From positions 1 to 34,065 of the forward strand of contig JAFLDS010000031.1 in the NCBI GenBank assembly GCA_017302295.1: a stretch of DNA of 34,065 nucleotides, read 5' to 3'. This stretch comes from Thauera sp. Lineage in GTDB: Bacteria; Pseudomonadota; Gammaproteobacteria; Burkholderiales; Rhodocyclaceae. The position numbers and the translations under genes are program-made. The notes beneath the pieces are model-generated. The model saw only the letters and a list, made by a program, of their open reading frames with translations. It had not been told where the DNA came from and made no database searches. Each line of letters begins with the position of its first letter. Within the stretch, counting starts at the first letter, position 1. Below, in pieces: positions 15,998 to 24,221 of the stretch.

Positions 15998-16423
15998 ATG
16001 ATCACTACCCTGATTGCCGTCGATGGTTCCGCGCACAGCCTGCGGGCTGTCCAGTCAGTGTGCAAGCTGGCTGCCGCCGGACTGGCGATGGACATCCACG
16101 TGCTGAATGTGCAGATCCCGGTCGAATCCGGCCACGTCCGCATGTTCGTAGCGGCCGAACTCATCGAGGACTACTACCGCGAAGAAGGGCTGCAGGCCAT
16201 GCAGGCCGCGTGCGGCGCCCTCGATGCGGCCGGCCTGCGATACACGCGCCACATCGCGGTCGGGCACGTCGCCGAGACCATCGCCCATTACGCCGACAAG
16301 CTCCATGTGGACCAGTTGTTCATGGGGACGCATGGGCGCGGCGCCCTCACCCACATCCTGCTGGGCTCGGTGGCCAGCGACGTGATCGCGCGTGTCGCGA
16401 CCGTCGTGTCGCTGGTCCGGTAG
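15998..16423 (+). CDS. universal stress protein UspA family (first copy)
   Basis: A 141-aa cytoplasmic protein with a Rossmann-like USP fold: N-terminal LIAVDGSAHSLRAVQSV, a mid strand HIAVGHVAETIAHYA, and the C-terminal ATP-binding pattern GTHGRGALTHILLGSVASDVI. It follows terC by 12 nt, with AAGGAG before the ATG. USP genes inside TRAP operons are known; TeaD of the Halomonas ectoine transporter binds ATP and modulates uptake. A regulatory role on this transporter is therefore plausible. Confidence 0.9.
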   Translation: MITTLIAVDGSAHSLRAVQSVCKLAAAGLAMDIHVLNVQIPVESGHVRMFVAAELIEDYYREEGLQAMQAACGALDAAGLRYTRHIAVGHVAETIAHYADKLHVDQLFMGTHGRGALTHILLGSVASDVIARVATVVSLVR

Positions 16424-16454
16424 TCCGGAAAGCTTTGCAATTCCCTGAGAGGTC

Positions 16455-16883
16455 ATGACCATGTTCAAGAACATCCTGGTACTTACCGACGGTTCCGAAG
16501 TCTCCAAGATGGCGATCGAAAAAGCGGTGCTGCTGGCCAAGTCAGTCGGCGCGAAGATCACCGGCCTGACTGTCGTCCAGCCGTCCCTCGAACCCCACGG
16601 CACCGGCACCCTCATGCTGGGCGGCCATGTGGCCGAAGACGCAGCCCACGAATTCCTCAAAGACATCGTCCATGCAGCCGCCGACGCCGGCGTCGCTGCA
16701 GAGTGCTTCACGGTGGCGTCCGAATCGGTACACAGCGCAGCCGTCGCCGCGGCGGAAGAACGCGGTTGCGACCTGATCTGCATGGCAACCCACGGCCGCT
16801 CGCAGCTCGGCAAGCTCTTCTTCGGCAGCGACCTCACCGGGATCCTGCACGAATGCAGGATCCCGGTTCTGGTCTATCGCTGA
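16455..16883 (+). CDS. universal stress protein UspA family (second copy)
   Basis: A 142-aa USP-fold protein: ILVLTDGSEVSKMAIEKAV at the start, and ATHGRSQLGKLFFGSDLTGIL as the nucleotide-binding loop. It is clearly diverged from the copy 31 nt upstream (different central region, GTGTLMLGGHVAEDAA). GAGAGG precedes the ATG at 16455; a second ATG lies two codons in. The pair may form a heterodimer. Confidence 0.9.
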   Translation: MTMFKNILVLTDGSEVSKMAIEKAVLLAKSVGAKITGLTVVQPSLEPHGTGTLMLGGHVAEDAAHEFLKDIVHAAADAGVAAECFTVASESVHSAAVAAAEERGCDLICMATHGRSQLGKLFFGSDLTGILHECRIPVLVYR

Positions 16884-16898
16884 ACCACCCGGCCTTCC

Positions 16899-16915
16899 GC
16901 CCCCGTCCCGGGGGC
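16899..16915 (+). promoter_or_regulatory. GC hairpin before dctP
   Basis: GCCCCC-GTCCC-GGGGGC in the 116-nt gap between the second usp gene and dctP, with no T-tract. It could protect the highly expressed dctP message or attenuate read-through. Confidence 0.3.
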
Positions 16916-16999
16916 ACGATTACCGGAGGCGGTCCGTACGCACCGCCCTCGAACAAACGAATTGCGTACAACACAGAACCACACAGAGGAGATGGAAAC

Positions 17000-18001
17000 A
17001 TGAGACGTCTTGTCCTGAAATCGGTCGTTGCAGCCCTGACGATTTTCGCCGTGGGCGCCGCCAGCGCCCAGGTTAACGAACGCACCCTGAAGCTGGGCAT
17101 CCAGAACCCGAAGGGCCACCCCGCCGAACTCGGCGCGCAGAAGCTGGCCGAGGTCGTCGCCGCGAAGTCCGGCGGCAAGATGAAGGTGAAGGTCTTCTCC
17201 GGCGGCCAACTCGGCGGCGACGCGCAGACGGTGTCGGCGCTACAGGGCGGCACGGTCGAGATGACGATCCTGAACTCGGGCATCCTCGGCGCCCAGGTCA
17301 AGGACTTCGAAGTCTTCGACTTCCCCTTCATGTTCGCCAACTCCGCCGAGGCCGATGCGGTGCTCGATGGCGCCTTCGGCAAGAACCTGCATCAGAAGCT
17401 GGAAGCCAAGGGCATCGTCGGCCTGGGCTACTGGGAGCTGGGTTTCCGCAACCTCACCAACGGTCGCCGTTCGATCCAGAAGGTGGAGGACATTGCCGGC
17501 CTCAAGCTGCGCGTGATCCCGAACCCGATCAACCTCGACTGGGTGAAGGCGCTGGGCGCCAACCCGGTGCCGCTGGCCTTCCCTGAGGTCTACACGGCGC
17601 TCGAGACGAAAGCGATCGACGGCCAGGAGAACCCGGTCACCGTGATCCACGCCAACAAGTTCAACGAAGTGCAGAAGTACCTGACGCTGACCCGTCACCA
17701 GTACAACCCGCAGTCGATCATCGTCAGCAAGAAGGTGTGGGACAAGCTCAGTGCCGACGAGAAGAAGATCCTCGCCGATGCCGCCGCAGAGGCGATCCAG
17801 TACGAACGCAAGATCACCCGCGAGCAGGAAGCGCAGGCGCTTGACGCCTTGAAGAAGGCCGGCATGGAAGTGACCGAACTGCCCGCTGCCGAGGTGACCA
17901 AGCTGCGCGAGAAAATGGGCCCGGTCATCGACAAGTACGCCACCGCGACGCCGGAGACGCTTGCCGCGCTGAAGGCCGAGCTCGCCAAGCAGCGCAAGTA
18001 A
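17000..18001 (+). CDS. dctP: TRAP transporter periplasmic binding protein DctP
   Basis: A 333-aa protein. A signal peptide (about 1-23, MRRLVLKSVVAALTIFAVGAASA) is followed by a DctP fold: VFSGGQLGGDAQTVSALQGGTVEM, FEVFDFPFMFAN, and GLKLRVIPNPINLDWVKALGANPVPLAFPEVYTALE. Arg171 in LRVIPNP is the conserved residue that grips the substrate carboxylate in this family. It should replace the lost dctP in front of dctQ. AGAGGAG precedes the ATG; the longer open frame to 16703 overlaps the usp gene. The gene order, with the binding protein last, is unusual. Confidence 0.93.
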   Translation: MRRLVLKSVVAALTIFAVGAASAQVNERTLKLGIQNPKGHPAELGAQKLAEVVAAKSGGKMKVKVFSGGQLGGDAQTVSALQGGTVEMTILNSGILGAQVKDFEVFDFPFMFANSAEADAVLDGAFGKNLHQKLEAKGIVGLGYWELGFRNLTNGRRSIQKVEDIAGLKLRVIPNPINLDWVKALGANPVPLAFPEVYTALETKAIDGQENPVTVIHANKFNEVQKYLTLTRHQYNPQSIIVSKKVWDKLSADEKKILADAAAEAIQYERKITREQEAQALDALKKAGMEVTELPAAEVTKLREKMGPVIDKYATATPETLAALKAELAKQRK

Positions 18002-18074
18002 GCCGCCGCACCTGAACCGCCGAGCGCATCCGCGTCCCGCCCAGTCGGCGGGCGCGGCGCAACGCCCGGCCCCG

Positions 18075-18112
18075 ATCCCCGCCCAGCAAATCTGCAAAGC
18101 GGGGATTTTTTT
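18075..18112 (+). terminator. rho-independent terminator after dctP
   Basis: ATCCCCGC (18075-18082), a 16-nt loop, GCGGGGAT (18099-18106), then a run of seven T. It ends the TRAP operon and separates it from the AEC carrier gene. Confidence 0.9.
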
Positions 18113-18161
18113 GGCCGCGACGGCGCGGGCACGCGCCCCCTCGCCGACAGCGCACAGACCC

Positions 18162-19121
18162 ATGCTCGATATCCTCGCCATCACCACGCCGATCTACGTA
18201 CTCATCCTGCTCGGCTACACGCTGACCCGCCTTGGACTCTTCGCCAGGGCGGACATGCGCGTCCTCGGCAAGTTCGTCATCAACCTCGCCCTGCCGGCCC
18301 TGCTGTTCCGGGCGCTGGCGCAGCGCCAGCTTGGCGAGATCCTGAACCTCACCTACCTGCTCGGCTATCTGCTCGGCTCGCTGGCCATGATCGGCCTGGG
18401 CTACGCCTGGTTCCGCCGCGTGGCGGGCCAGTCTGCGACGGCGAGTGCGGTGGGCGCCATGGGCGTGTCGTGCTCGAACAGCGGCTATGTCGGCTATCCG
18501 ATCCTGCTCCTCACCCTCGCGCCGGTCGCCGGCGTGTCGCTCGCCCTGAACATGGTGGTCGAGAACCTCTTCGTCATCCCCTTCCTGCTGTTCCTCGCCG
18601 ACTGCACCCGCGGCGGTCCGGACCGGTGGCGCTCGCTGACGCGGTCCCTTGCGCGACTGGCGCGCAATCCGCTGATCCTGGGCATGATCGCCGGCCTGTC
18701 GATTCCGCTGCTGGGACTCAGCCTCCCCGCTCCCGCGGTTCGCACGGTCGACATGCTGGCCGCCGCCTGCAGCGGTCTCGCCCTCTTCGTCGTCGGCGGC
18801 ACGCTGGTCGGCGTCTCCCACGAAGGGCTTGGGCTGAGGCTCGTGCCCCTCGTCGTCGGCAAGCTGATCCTGCATCCGCTGCTCGTCTTTCTCGCGCTCA
18901 GCGCCTTGCCGTTGCTCGGCCTCAGCGCGATCGACCCCTCGCTGATGATGGCCGCGGTGCTGCTGGCGGCGATGCCGATGATGGGCATCTACCCGACGCT
19001 GGCGCAGGCCTATGGGCAGGAGGACTTCAGCGCCGTGGCCCTGCTGGTGACGACCTTCGCCTCGTTCTTCAGCCTGAGCGGCGTGCTGTGGTTGCTGCAG
19101 CGCTCGCAAGCGCTGGTGTGA
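18162..19121 (+). CDS. AEC-family (auxin efflux carrier) permease, first copy
   Basis: A 319-aa membrane protein with about ten helices. AEC features are the N-terminal MLDILAITTPIYVLILLGY, ALPALLFRALAQRQL, SCSNSGYVGYPILLLTLAP (the first-half crossover region) and MAAVLLAAMPMMGIYPTLAQAYG. Family members move organic acids such as malate, malonate and auxin. The ATG at 18162 is the start; an open extension to 18111 runs into the terminator T-run. It is paralogous to the carrier at 27260-28228 on the other side of the catabolic genes. Confidence 0.85.
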   Translation: MLDILAITTPIYVLILLGYTLTRLGLFARADMRVLGKFVINLALPALLFRALAQRQLGEILNLTYLLGYLLGSLAMIGLGYAWFRRVAGQSATASAVGAMGVSCSNSGYVGYPILLLTLAPVAGVSLALNMVVENLFVIPFLLFLADCTRGGPDRWRSLTRSLARLARNPLILGMIAGLSIPLLGLSLPAPAVRTVDMLAAACSGLALFVVGGTLVGVSHEGLGLRLVPLVVGKLILHPLLVFLALSALPLLGLSAIDPSLMMAAVLLAAMPMMGIYPTLAQAYGQEDFSAVALLVTTFASFFSLSGVLWLLQRSQALV

Positions 19122-19189
19122 CGATGATGGCCCGCCGCCATCGCGGCCCTCTCCGGCCCCGAAAGGCATTCCCGAACCGCATGCGTTCT

Positions 19190-19204
19190 GTGCGCAGTGC
19201 GCAC
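19190..19204 (+). promoter_or_regulatory. palindromic operator candidate, box A (aroE-quiC)
   Basis: GTGCGCAGTGCGCAC, matching the shared pattern GTGCGCNNNGCGNAC. Its centre (19197) is 49 bp before a -10-like TACAGT (19246-19251), the same distance as at the porin and aroQ. No good -35 is visible, which suits an activator-dependent promoter. The flank TTCTGTGCGCA is identical to that of box B. Confidence 0.6.
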
Positions 19205-19311
19205 GTTAGCGGCTCGGGCACCTTCTTCGGCGACGGGGCAGCGACTACAGTCTGGAATACATGCTGCGCAACAGCACATCCGCTTGATCCGCTTTCCAAG
19301 GAACCCCGAAC

Positions 19312-20184
19312 ATGAGCAAATCCCGACATCCCTCCATCATCTGCGGCCTGATCGGCTCCGGCATCCAGGCCTCGCTGACCCCGGCGATGCACGAGCAGGA
19401 GGGCGAAGCACAGGGCTTTCGCTACGTTTACAAGAAGATCGACCTCGACCCGCTGGGCCTCGGCGTCGCCGACCTCCCTGAACTTCTGACGGCAGCCAGA
19501 CGCATGGGATTTGCGGGTCTGAACATCACCTACCCTTGCAAGCAGGCGATCATTCCGCTGCTGGACGAGCTCTCCGACGAGGCGAAGGCGCTCAATGCCG
19601 TCAATACCGTGGTCATCAAGGACGGGCGCTTGATCGGCCACAACACCGACTGCTCCGGCTTCGCCGAAGGTTTCCGCCGCGGCCTGCCGGGCGCGAAGAT
19701 GGACAAGGTCGTGCAGCTGGGCGCGGGCGGCGCCGGTGCCGCGGTGGCGCACGCCGCCTTCAAGCTGGGCACGACACAGCTCACCGTGTTCGACATCGAC
19801 CCGGCGCGCGCCGCCGAGCTCGCCACCAGCCTGAATGCGCAGTTCGGCGAAGGCCGCTGCGTGGCCGGCACCGACCTCGCCCAGGCGATGGCCGAGACCG
19901 ACGGCCTGATCCACTGCACGCCCACCGGCATGGCCAAGCTGCCCGGGCTACCGCTGCCGGCCGAGCTGATCGACGGCCGCATCTGGGTCGCGGAGATCGT
20001 CTATTTCCCGCTCGAGACCGAGTTGCTGCGCGTTGCCCGCGCCAAGGGTTGCGCCACGCTGGACGGCGGCGGCATGGCGGTATTCCAGGCGGTCGGCGCC
20101 TTCCGTCACTTCACCGGCCTCGAACCGGATGCCGAGCGGATGCGCGCGCACTTCCTGTCGATGGTCAACACCCCGAACACCTGA
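19312..20184 (+). CDS. aroE: shikimate/quinate dehydrogenase, NAD-type (AroE family)
   Basis: A 290-aa cytoplasmic enzyme. Substrate-site motifs are SLTPAMHE, NITYPCKQ (catalytic Lys) and GHNTDCSGF. The dinucleotide site is GAGGAGAAVAHAAFKLG, followed by VFDIDPARA. The acidic residue after the second strand points to NAD rather than NADP, as in the quinate/shikimate dehydrogenase QsuD of Corynebacterium, which it resembles strongly from memory. It should oxidise shikimate to 3-dehydroshikimate and perhaps quinate to 3-dehydroquinate, that is, a catabolic enzyme rather than the biosynthetic AroE. AAGGAA precedes the ATG; quiC follows after 42 nt. Confidence 0.9.
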   Translation: MSKSRHPSIICGLIGSGIQASLTPAMHEQEGEAQGFRYVYKKIDLDPLGLGVADLPELLTAARRMGFAGLNITYPCKQAIIPLLDELSDEAKALNAVNTVVIKDGRLIGHNTDCSGFAEGFRRGLPGAKMDKVVQLGAGGAGAAVAHAAFKLGTTQLTVFDIDPARAAELATSLNAQFGEGRCVAGTDLAQAMAETDGLIHCTPTGMAKLPGLPLPAELIDGRIWVAEIVYFPLETELLRVARAKGCATLDGGGMAVFQAVGAFRHFTGLEPDAERMRAHFLSMVNTPNT

Positions 20185-20226
20185 CTCCCACCACGCCGTA
20201 CCAAGCCCCGACCCAAGGAAGCCTCG

Positions 20227-22146
20227 ATGCGTCGATCCATCGCCACCGTCTGCCTGAGCGGCACCCTCGAAGAAAAGCTGGAAGCCATCGCCTCGGCCCG
20301 TTTCGACGCCGTCGAGATCTTCGAGAACGACTTCATCAACTACCACGGTTCGGCGGCCGATGTGCGCCGCATGTGCCATGACCTCGGGCTGGGTATCGAT
20401 CTCTACCAGCCGTTCCGCGACTTCGAGGGCGTCGGTGACGAGCAGTTCCGGCGCAATCTCGATCGCGCCGAGCGCAAGTTCGACATCATGGAGGAGCTCG
20501 GCGCGCCGCTGCTGCTGGTGTGCTCGAACGTGTCGCCGCTCGCCATCGCCGACGACGCCCGCTCCGCCGCCCAGCTCCACGAACTGGCCGAGCGCGCCGC
20601 GCGTCGCAACCTCTCCATCGGCTTCGAGGCGCTCGCCTGGGGCCGCCACGTGCGCCACTACGAACAGGCGTGGAAGATCGTCAGGACAGCCGACCACCCG
20701 CACCTGGGCATCGTGCTCGACAGCTTCCACATGCTGTCGCTCGGCGACAGCCCCGACGGCATCGCCGACATCCCGGGGGAGCGCATCGCCTTCGTGCAGC
20801 TGGCCGACGCACCGGTCAAGGAAATGGATGTGCTGCAGTGGAGCCGCCATTACCGCTGCTTCCCCGGCCAAGGCAACTTCGACCTGACCACCTTCATGGA
20901 GAAGCTGCTGCTGGCCGGCTACACCGGGCCACTGTCGCTGGAGGTGTTCAACGACCATTTCCGCGCCGCCCCCACCCGCCCGACTGCGATCGACGCCTAC
21001 CGTTCGCTGCTCTATCTCGAGGAGGCGGCGAAGAACCGGCTTGCGACCGTCGCTGCCGACGCGACGTTGACGACCGCGCGCAAGGCAGCGGCGGAGCGGC
21101 TCGAGCTCTTCAACCCGCCGCAACTGCCGGCGCTCGAGGGGCTGGCCTTCATCGAGTTCGCGGTCGACACCGAGGCCGAGCGCGCGCTCGCGCAGGTGCT
21201 GGCCACCCTCGGTTTCCGCCGTGCCGGCAAGCACCGGTCGAAGGCGGTGACGCTCTACCGCCAGGGCGACATCGACATCATTCTGAACGCGGAGCCGGGC
21301 TCCTTCGCGCGCAACCACTTCCTGCAGCACGGGCCGTCGATCTGTGCGCTCGGCATCGCCACCGAGGACAGCGTGCGCGCGCTGAACCGCGCGACGGCCT
21401 ATGGTTGCCCGCGCTTCGAGGGGCGCATCGGCCCCAATGAGTTGAAGATTCCGGCGGTGCGGGCCCCCGACGGCAGCCTGATCTATTTCGTGCCCGCGAG
21501 CCAGGGCTCGAAGCGCCTGTTCGAGATCGACTTCCTGCTCGAGGACGAGACCGCGGTCGCCCCCGGCGATGCCGACCTGCGCGCGGTGGACCATATCGCC
21601 CAGGGGCTGCCGCAGCTGCGCCAGGACGCCTGGGTGCTGTTCTATCGCGCCATCCTGGGGGCGGAGCCCGGCGAGAGTGTCGACCTGGTCGACCCCTACG
21701 GCCTGATCAGCACGCGCGGGGTCGCCACGTCCGATCGCAAGCTGCGCTTCGTGCTGAACGTCTCGGAAAGCGACACTACGCACACCGCCCGCACCATGTC
21801 GCAGCTGGCCGGCGCGAGCGTGCATCACATTTCCTTCACCTGCACCGACATCTTCGCGACCGTGCGCAGGATGCGCAGCCAGGGCGTGAAGTTCATTCCG
21901 ATCTCACCCAACTACTACCTCGACCTGCCGACGCGCTTCCCGCTCGAGGACGACTTCGTCGCGCGGCTGCAGGAACTCGGCATCCTCTACGACCGCAGCG
22001 ACGACGGCGAGTACTTCCATGTATTCACCAACGTGTTCGCCGAACGCTTCTTCTTCGAGATCGTGCAGCGGGCGGAGGGCTACGACGGCTACGGTACGCC
22101 CAATGCGCCGGCGCGCATGGTGTCGCACATGCGCTTCAAGGGCTGA
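20227..22146 (+). CDS. quiC: 3-dehydroshikimate dehydratase QuiC (TIM barrel fused to VOC/HPPD-like domain)
   Basis: A 639-aa enzyme converting 3-dehydroshikimate to protocatechuate. The N-terminal AP-endonuclease-2-type TIM barrel (about 1-275) carries metal ligands Glu134 (GFEALAWG), Asp165 with His168 (LDSFH), Gln191 (VQLAD) and Glu239 (LEVFND), the same positions as in Pseudomonas QuiC1. The C-terminal domain (about 300-639) is 4-hydroxyphenylpyruvate-dioxygenase-like, with a possible metal triad His456 (DHIAQG), His534 (HHISF) and Glu611 (FEIVQR); its role in this family is not settled. AAGGAAG precedes the ATG. It is in one operon with aroE. Confidence 0.95.
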   Translation: MRRSIATVCLSGTLEEKLEAIASARFDAVEIFENDFINYHGSAADVRRMCHDLGLGIDLYQPFRDFEGVGDEQFRRNLDRAERKFDIMEELGAPLLLVCSNVSPLAIADDARSAAQLHELAERAARRNLSIGFEALAWGRHVRHYEQAWKIVRTADHPHLGIVLDSFHMLSLGDSPDGIADIPGERIAFVQLADAPVKEMDVLQWSRHYRCFPGQGNFDLTTFMEKLLLAGYTGPLSLEVFNDHFRAAPTRPTAIDAYRSLLYLEEAAKNRLATVAADATLTTARKAAAERLELFNPPQLPALEGLAFIEFAVDTEAERALAQVLATLGFRRAGKHRSKAVTLYRQGDIDIILNAEPGSFARNHFLQHGPSICALGIATEDSVRALNRATAYGCPRFEGRIGPNELKIPAVRAPDGSLIYFVPASQGSKRLFEIDFLLEDETAVAPGDADLRAVDHIAQGLPQLRQDAWVLFYRAILGAEPGESVDLVDPYGLISTRGVATSDRKLRFVLNVSESDTTHTARTMSQLAGASVHHISFTCTDIFATVRRMRSQGVKFIPISPNYYLDLPTRFPLEDDFVARLQELGILYDRSDDGEYFHVFTNVFAERFFFEIVQRAEGYDGYGTPNAPARMVSHMRFKG

Positions 22147-22154
22147 AGGCGGCA

Positions 22155-22173
22155 GGCGAGCGCAAAGCTCGCC
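22155..22173. terminator. hairpin between convergent genes
   Basis: GGCGAGC-GCAAA-GCTCGCC in the 45-nt gap between the quiC stop and the end of the convergent TIM-barrel gene. There is no T-tract; it may serve as a weak two-way terminator or mRNA end. Confidence 0.4.
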
Positions 22174-22191
22174 GGACCCAATGGCGCCGCG

Positions 22192-23061
22192 CTAGACATG
22201 CGCGGCGCGGACGACCGTGCCCCGCCGACGTGGCAGATCGACATGGCGCAGCAGCGCAAGCAGCCAGCGCAGTGATTCCATCGCACGCTCGGCGACGAAA
22301 TCGGCGGGCAGCTGCGCATAGTCGTCATTGCTTGCGCTCAGGCAGAAGGCGCCGTGAAAGCCGACCACGCGCAGGCGGCGGATCAGCTCGACGATCTCGT
22401 CACCGCACGCGCCATCACCGGGCAGCACGCGCAGGTGGCGCTCCTCCGCCGCGTGCTCGAGGCGGATCAGGTCGCACAACTCGACGAGGAACAACTGGTC
22501 GAGGTAGCAGCGATCGAGCGCATTGAGCCCGCCATCGCTGGTGAACAGGTGCCCAGTGTCCAACGCAAGGCCGAAATTGGCCCGTTCCACCGCATTCACG
22601 ACCTCTTCCGCGCCGAAAAGATCTGCCGCCACGGTGGAGCCGGGCGTCGCCTGGTAAGTCACCCGGATACCCTTGGGCACGGCGAGCGTCGATAGCTTCG
22701 CGAGGTCGCGCGCGACCCGTCCGGGTTCCAGACCTGCATCCGGCGCAGCGCTCGCCTTCACCAGCAGCATTTGCGCACCGACCCGATGGCAGAGCGTCAG
22801 CAAGCCCTGGGCGACGTGGACCTTGTACTCGTGCAGCGGTCCGGCATGGCCCTCGAAGTCCTCGAGCTGCTTCAGCGCCAGCACCTTGATGCCGGACTCC
22901 CGCACCATGCGCACCGCCATCTCGACACCCTGCGGATGGCTGGCCAGGTCCGCCGCAGACAGCACCACCTGGCGAAAGCCGCGGCTGCCGGCCGCCTTCA
23001 GCCGCACCTCGAGCGGGCCGGCCATGCTGCAGACATCGAGCGCAACGGAATCGAAATCCAC
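22192..23061 (-). CDS. TIM-barrel protein resembling QuiC N-domain with altered active site
   Basis: A 289-aa sugar-phosphate isomerase/epimerase-like barrel. Aligned by eye with the QuiC barrel, it keeps Asp168 and His171 (LDTGH) but has Gln137 (VTYQATPG) for QuiC Glu134, Glu194 (VELCD) for Gln191, and Ser242 (CLSASND) for Glu239. Three of the four metal ligands are changed, so dehydroshikimate dehydratase activity is doubtful. The start is GTG at 23061 with AGGAG upstream. It follows the VOC gene by 57 nt in the same direction, so the two probably form an operon. Another isomerase or lyase chemistry, or a non-catalytic role, remains open. Confidence 0.8.
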   Translation of the reverse strand: MDFDSVALDVCSMAGPLEVRLKAAGSRGFRQVVLSAADLASHPQGVEMAVRMVRESGIKVLALKQLEDFEGHAGPLHEYKVHVAQGLLTLCHRVGAQMLLVKASAAPDAGLEPGRVARDLAKLSTLAVPKGIRVTYQATPGSTVAADLFGAEEVVNAVERANFGLALDTGHLFTSDGGLNALDRCYLDQLFLVELCDLIRLEHAAEERHLRVLPGDGACGDEIVELIRRLRVVGFHGAFCLSASNDDYAQLPADFVAERAMESLRWLLALLRHVDLPRRRGTVVRAAHV

Positions 23062-23118
23062 GACGGTCTACTCCTGTGACGTGCTGGGGAAAGGGGTGCG
23101 GCGCGCAGCAGCCCGCGC

Positions 23119-23985
23119 TCAGGGCGCTGCGGACTCCGGCGCTCGGTTGGCCACGAGCTCGAAGGTCACGCTGCCGAGATAGACCTGGGTGAGCGCGCCC
23201 TTCTCGCCCGGATGCAGACTTCCCTCGTCGATGAACACCACCCCGCGCCGGCGCAGCTCTCGCGTCGCCGCAGGCACGTCCGCTGCGCCAAAGCCGATGC
23301 GCACCAGACCCTCCTCCCAATGCACCTCCTCGGCGCCGTCGGGCGGCTCGATGAGTTGCAGATAGAAACGGCCACAGGGGCTCTCGAGCAGCGTTCCCTT
23401 GGGCAGGATGCCGAAGAAGTGCCCTTCGGGCAGTGCGCGGAAGCCCAGGATCTGCGAATAGAAATCCACCCATTCGGCGGTCCGGAACGCGCCCACCGCC
23501 TGCACGACGCCGAAGTAGTGCAGGCCGCCGATGCCAGCCGGATGAGGATTCATGCCCGGCAAGGGCACGAAGTCCACGTCGTAGATCGAGAAATCGCGGA
23601 AACGGTCGACGAAGTAGATCGAGCTGTCGCCGCTGCCGAGAATGCCGGGGATGTTCAGCTCCATCGCCGCTGCACGGCGCGGAACTTCCCAGGCGCCGGC
23701 ATCGAGCGCATGGCGCATCGCGAAGGCGGCGTCGCGAACACGGAACGCGATCGCCGACAGAAAGGTGGCGGCTGGCGCGGAGCCGCTCGGCTCCGCATTC
23801 ACGATCAGGTTCATCGGTCCCTGCCGGTACAGCACGACCTCGCGCGAACGGTGACGCGCGACCGGAGCAAAGCCGAGCAGCTGCAACACCCCGCCGAGCG
23901 CCTGGGGCTGTGGCGTGACGAATTCGATGAACTCGACGCCATCGATGCCCAGAACGTTCCGCGGTTCGGGAATGAGTTCGTTCAT
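23119..23985 (-). CDS. VOC/HPPD-like protein resembling QuiC C-domain
   Basis: A 288-aa two-module VOC (glyoxalase/dioxygenase fold) protein. GVEFIEFVTPQ, GFAPVARHRS and REVVLYRQGPMNLIVNAEP closely parallel the start of the QuiC C-domain. In the second module His156 (GLHYFGVVQ) and Glu276 (TFELVANR) occupy metal-ligand positions, but the middle His is replaced by Arg229 (LVRIGFG). The ATG at 23985 (MNELIPEP) is chosen over the open extension to 24081. It is divergent from the LysR gene and precedes the TIM-barrel gene; together they look like a split QuiC. Confidence 0.82.
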   Translation of the reverse strand: MNELIPEPRNVLGIDGVEFIEFVTPQPQALGGVLQLLGFAPVARHRSREVVLYRQGPMNLIVNAEPSGSAPAATFLSAIAFRVRDAAFAMRHALDAGAWEVPRRAAAMELNIPGILGSGDSSIYFVDRFRDFSIYDVDFVPLPGMNPHPAGIGGLHYFGVVQAVGAFRTAEWVDFYSQILGFRALPEGHFFGILPKGTLLESPCGRFYLQLIEPPDGAEEVHWEEGLVRIGFGAADVPAATRELRRRGVVFIDEGSLHPGEKGALTQVYLGSVTFELVANRAPESAAP

Positions 23986-24123
23986 GTTTGGAGAACCTTG
24001 AGACCAGCTGGCCGATTGGGTATGAAAGCGTACCGCGATGCAAGGCGTCGAGCGACTGCGCGGGCGGGGCAAGAATAGCACCGGCGCACGAAAAAACGCA
24101 GTCTCCCGGACTCACCCGCAGCC

Positions 24124-24139
24124 CCCGCATGCGTGCGGG
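24124..24139. promoter_or_regulatory. small dyad in the LysR divergent promoter region
   Basis: CCCGCA-TGCG-TGCGGG within the 236-bp gap between the VOC and LysR genes. LysR regulators usually bind such dyads between divergent genes, but this one is GC-rich and does not show a clear T-N11-A. Weak candidate. Confidence 0.3.
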
Positions 24140-24221
24140 CGCAGCACCGGCCGTCCGACCTTCAAAGGCTTATCATCGCGGTGTCGTTCAATTCGAGAGC
24201 GCGGGCAAATTCCGTCCACCC

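Noticed and set aside
19948-21828. Antisense open frame opposite quiC
   Set aside because: QuiC metal ligands fall at the exact family positions on the plus strand.
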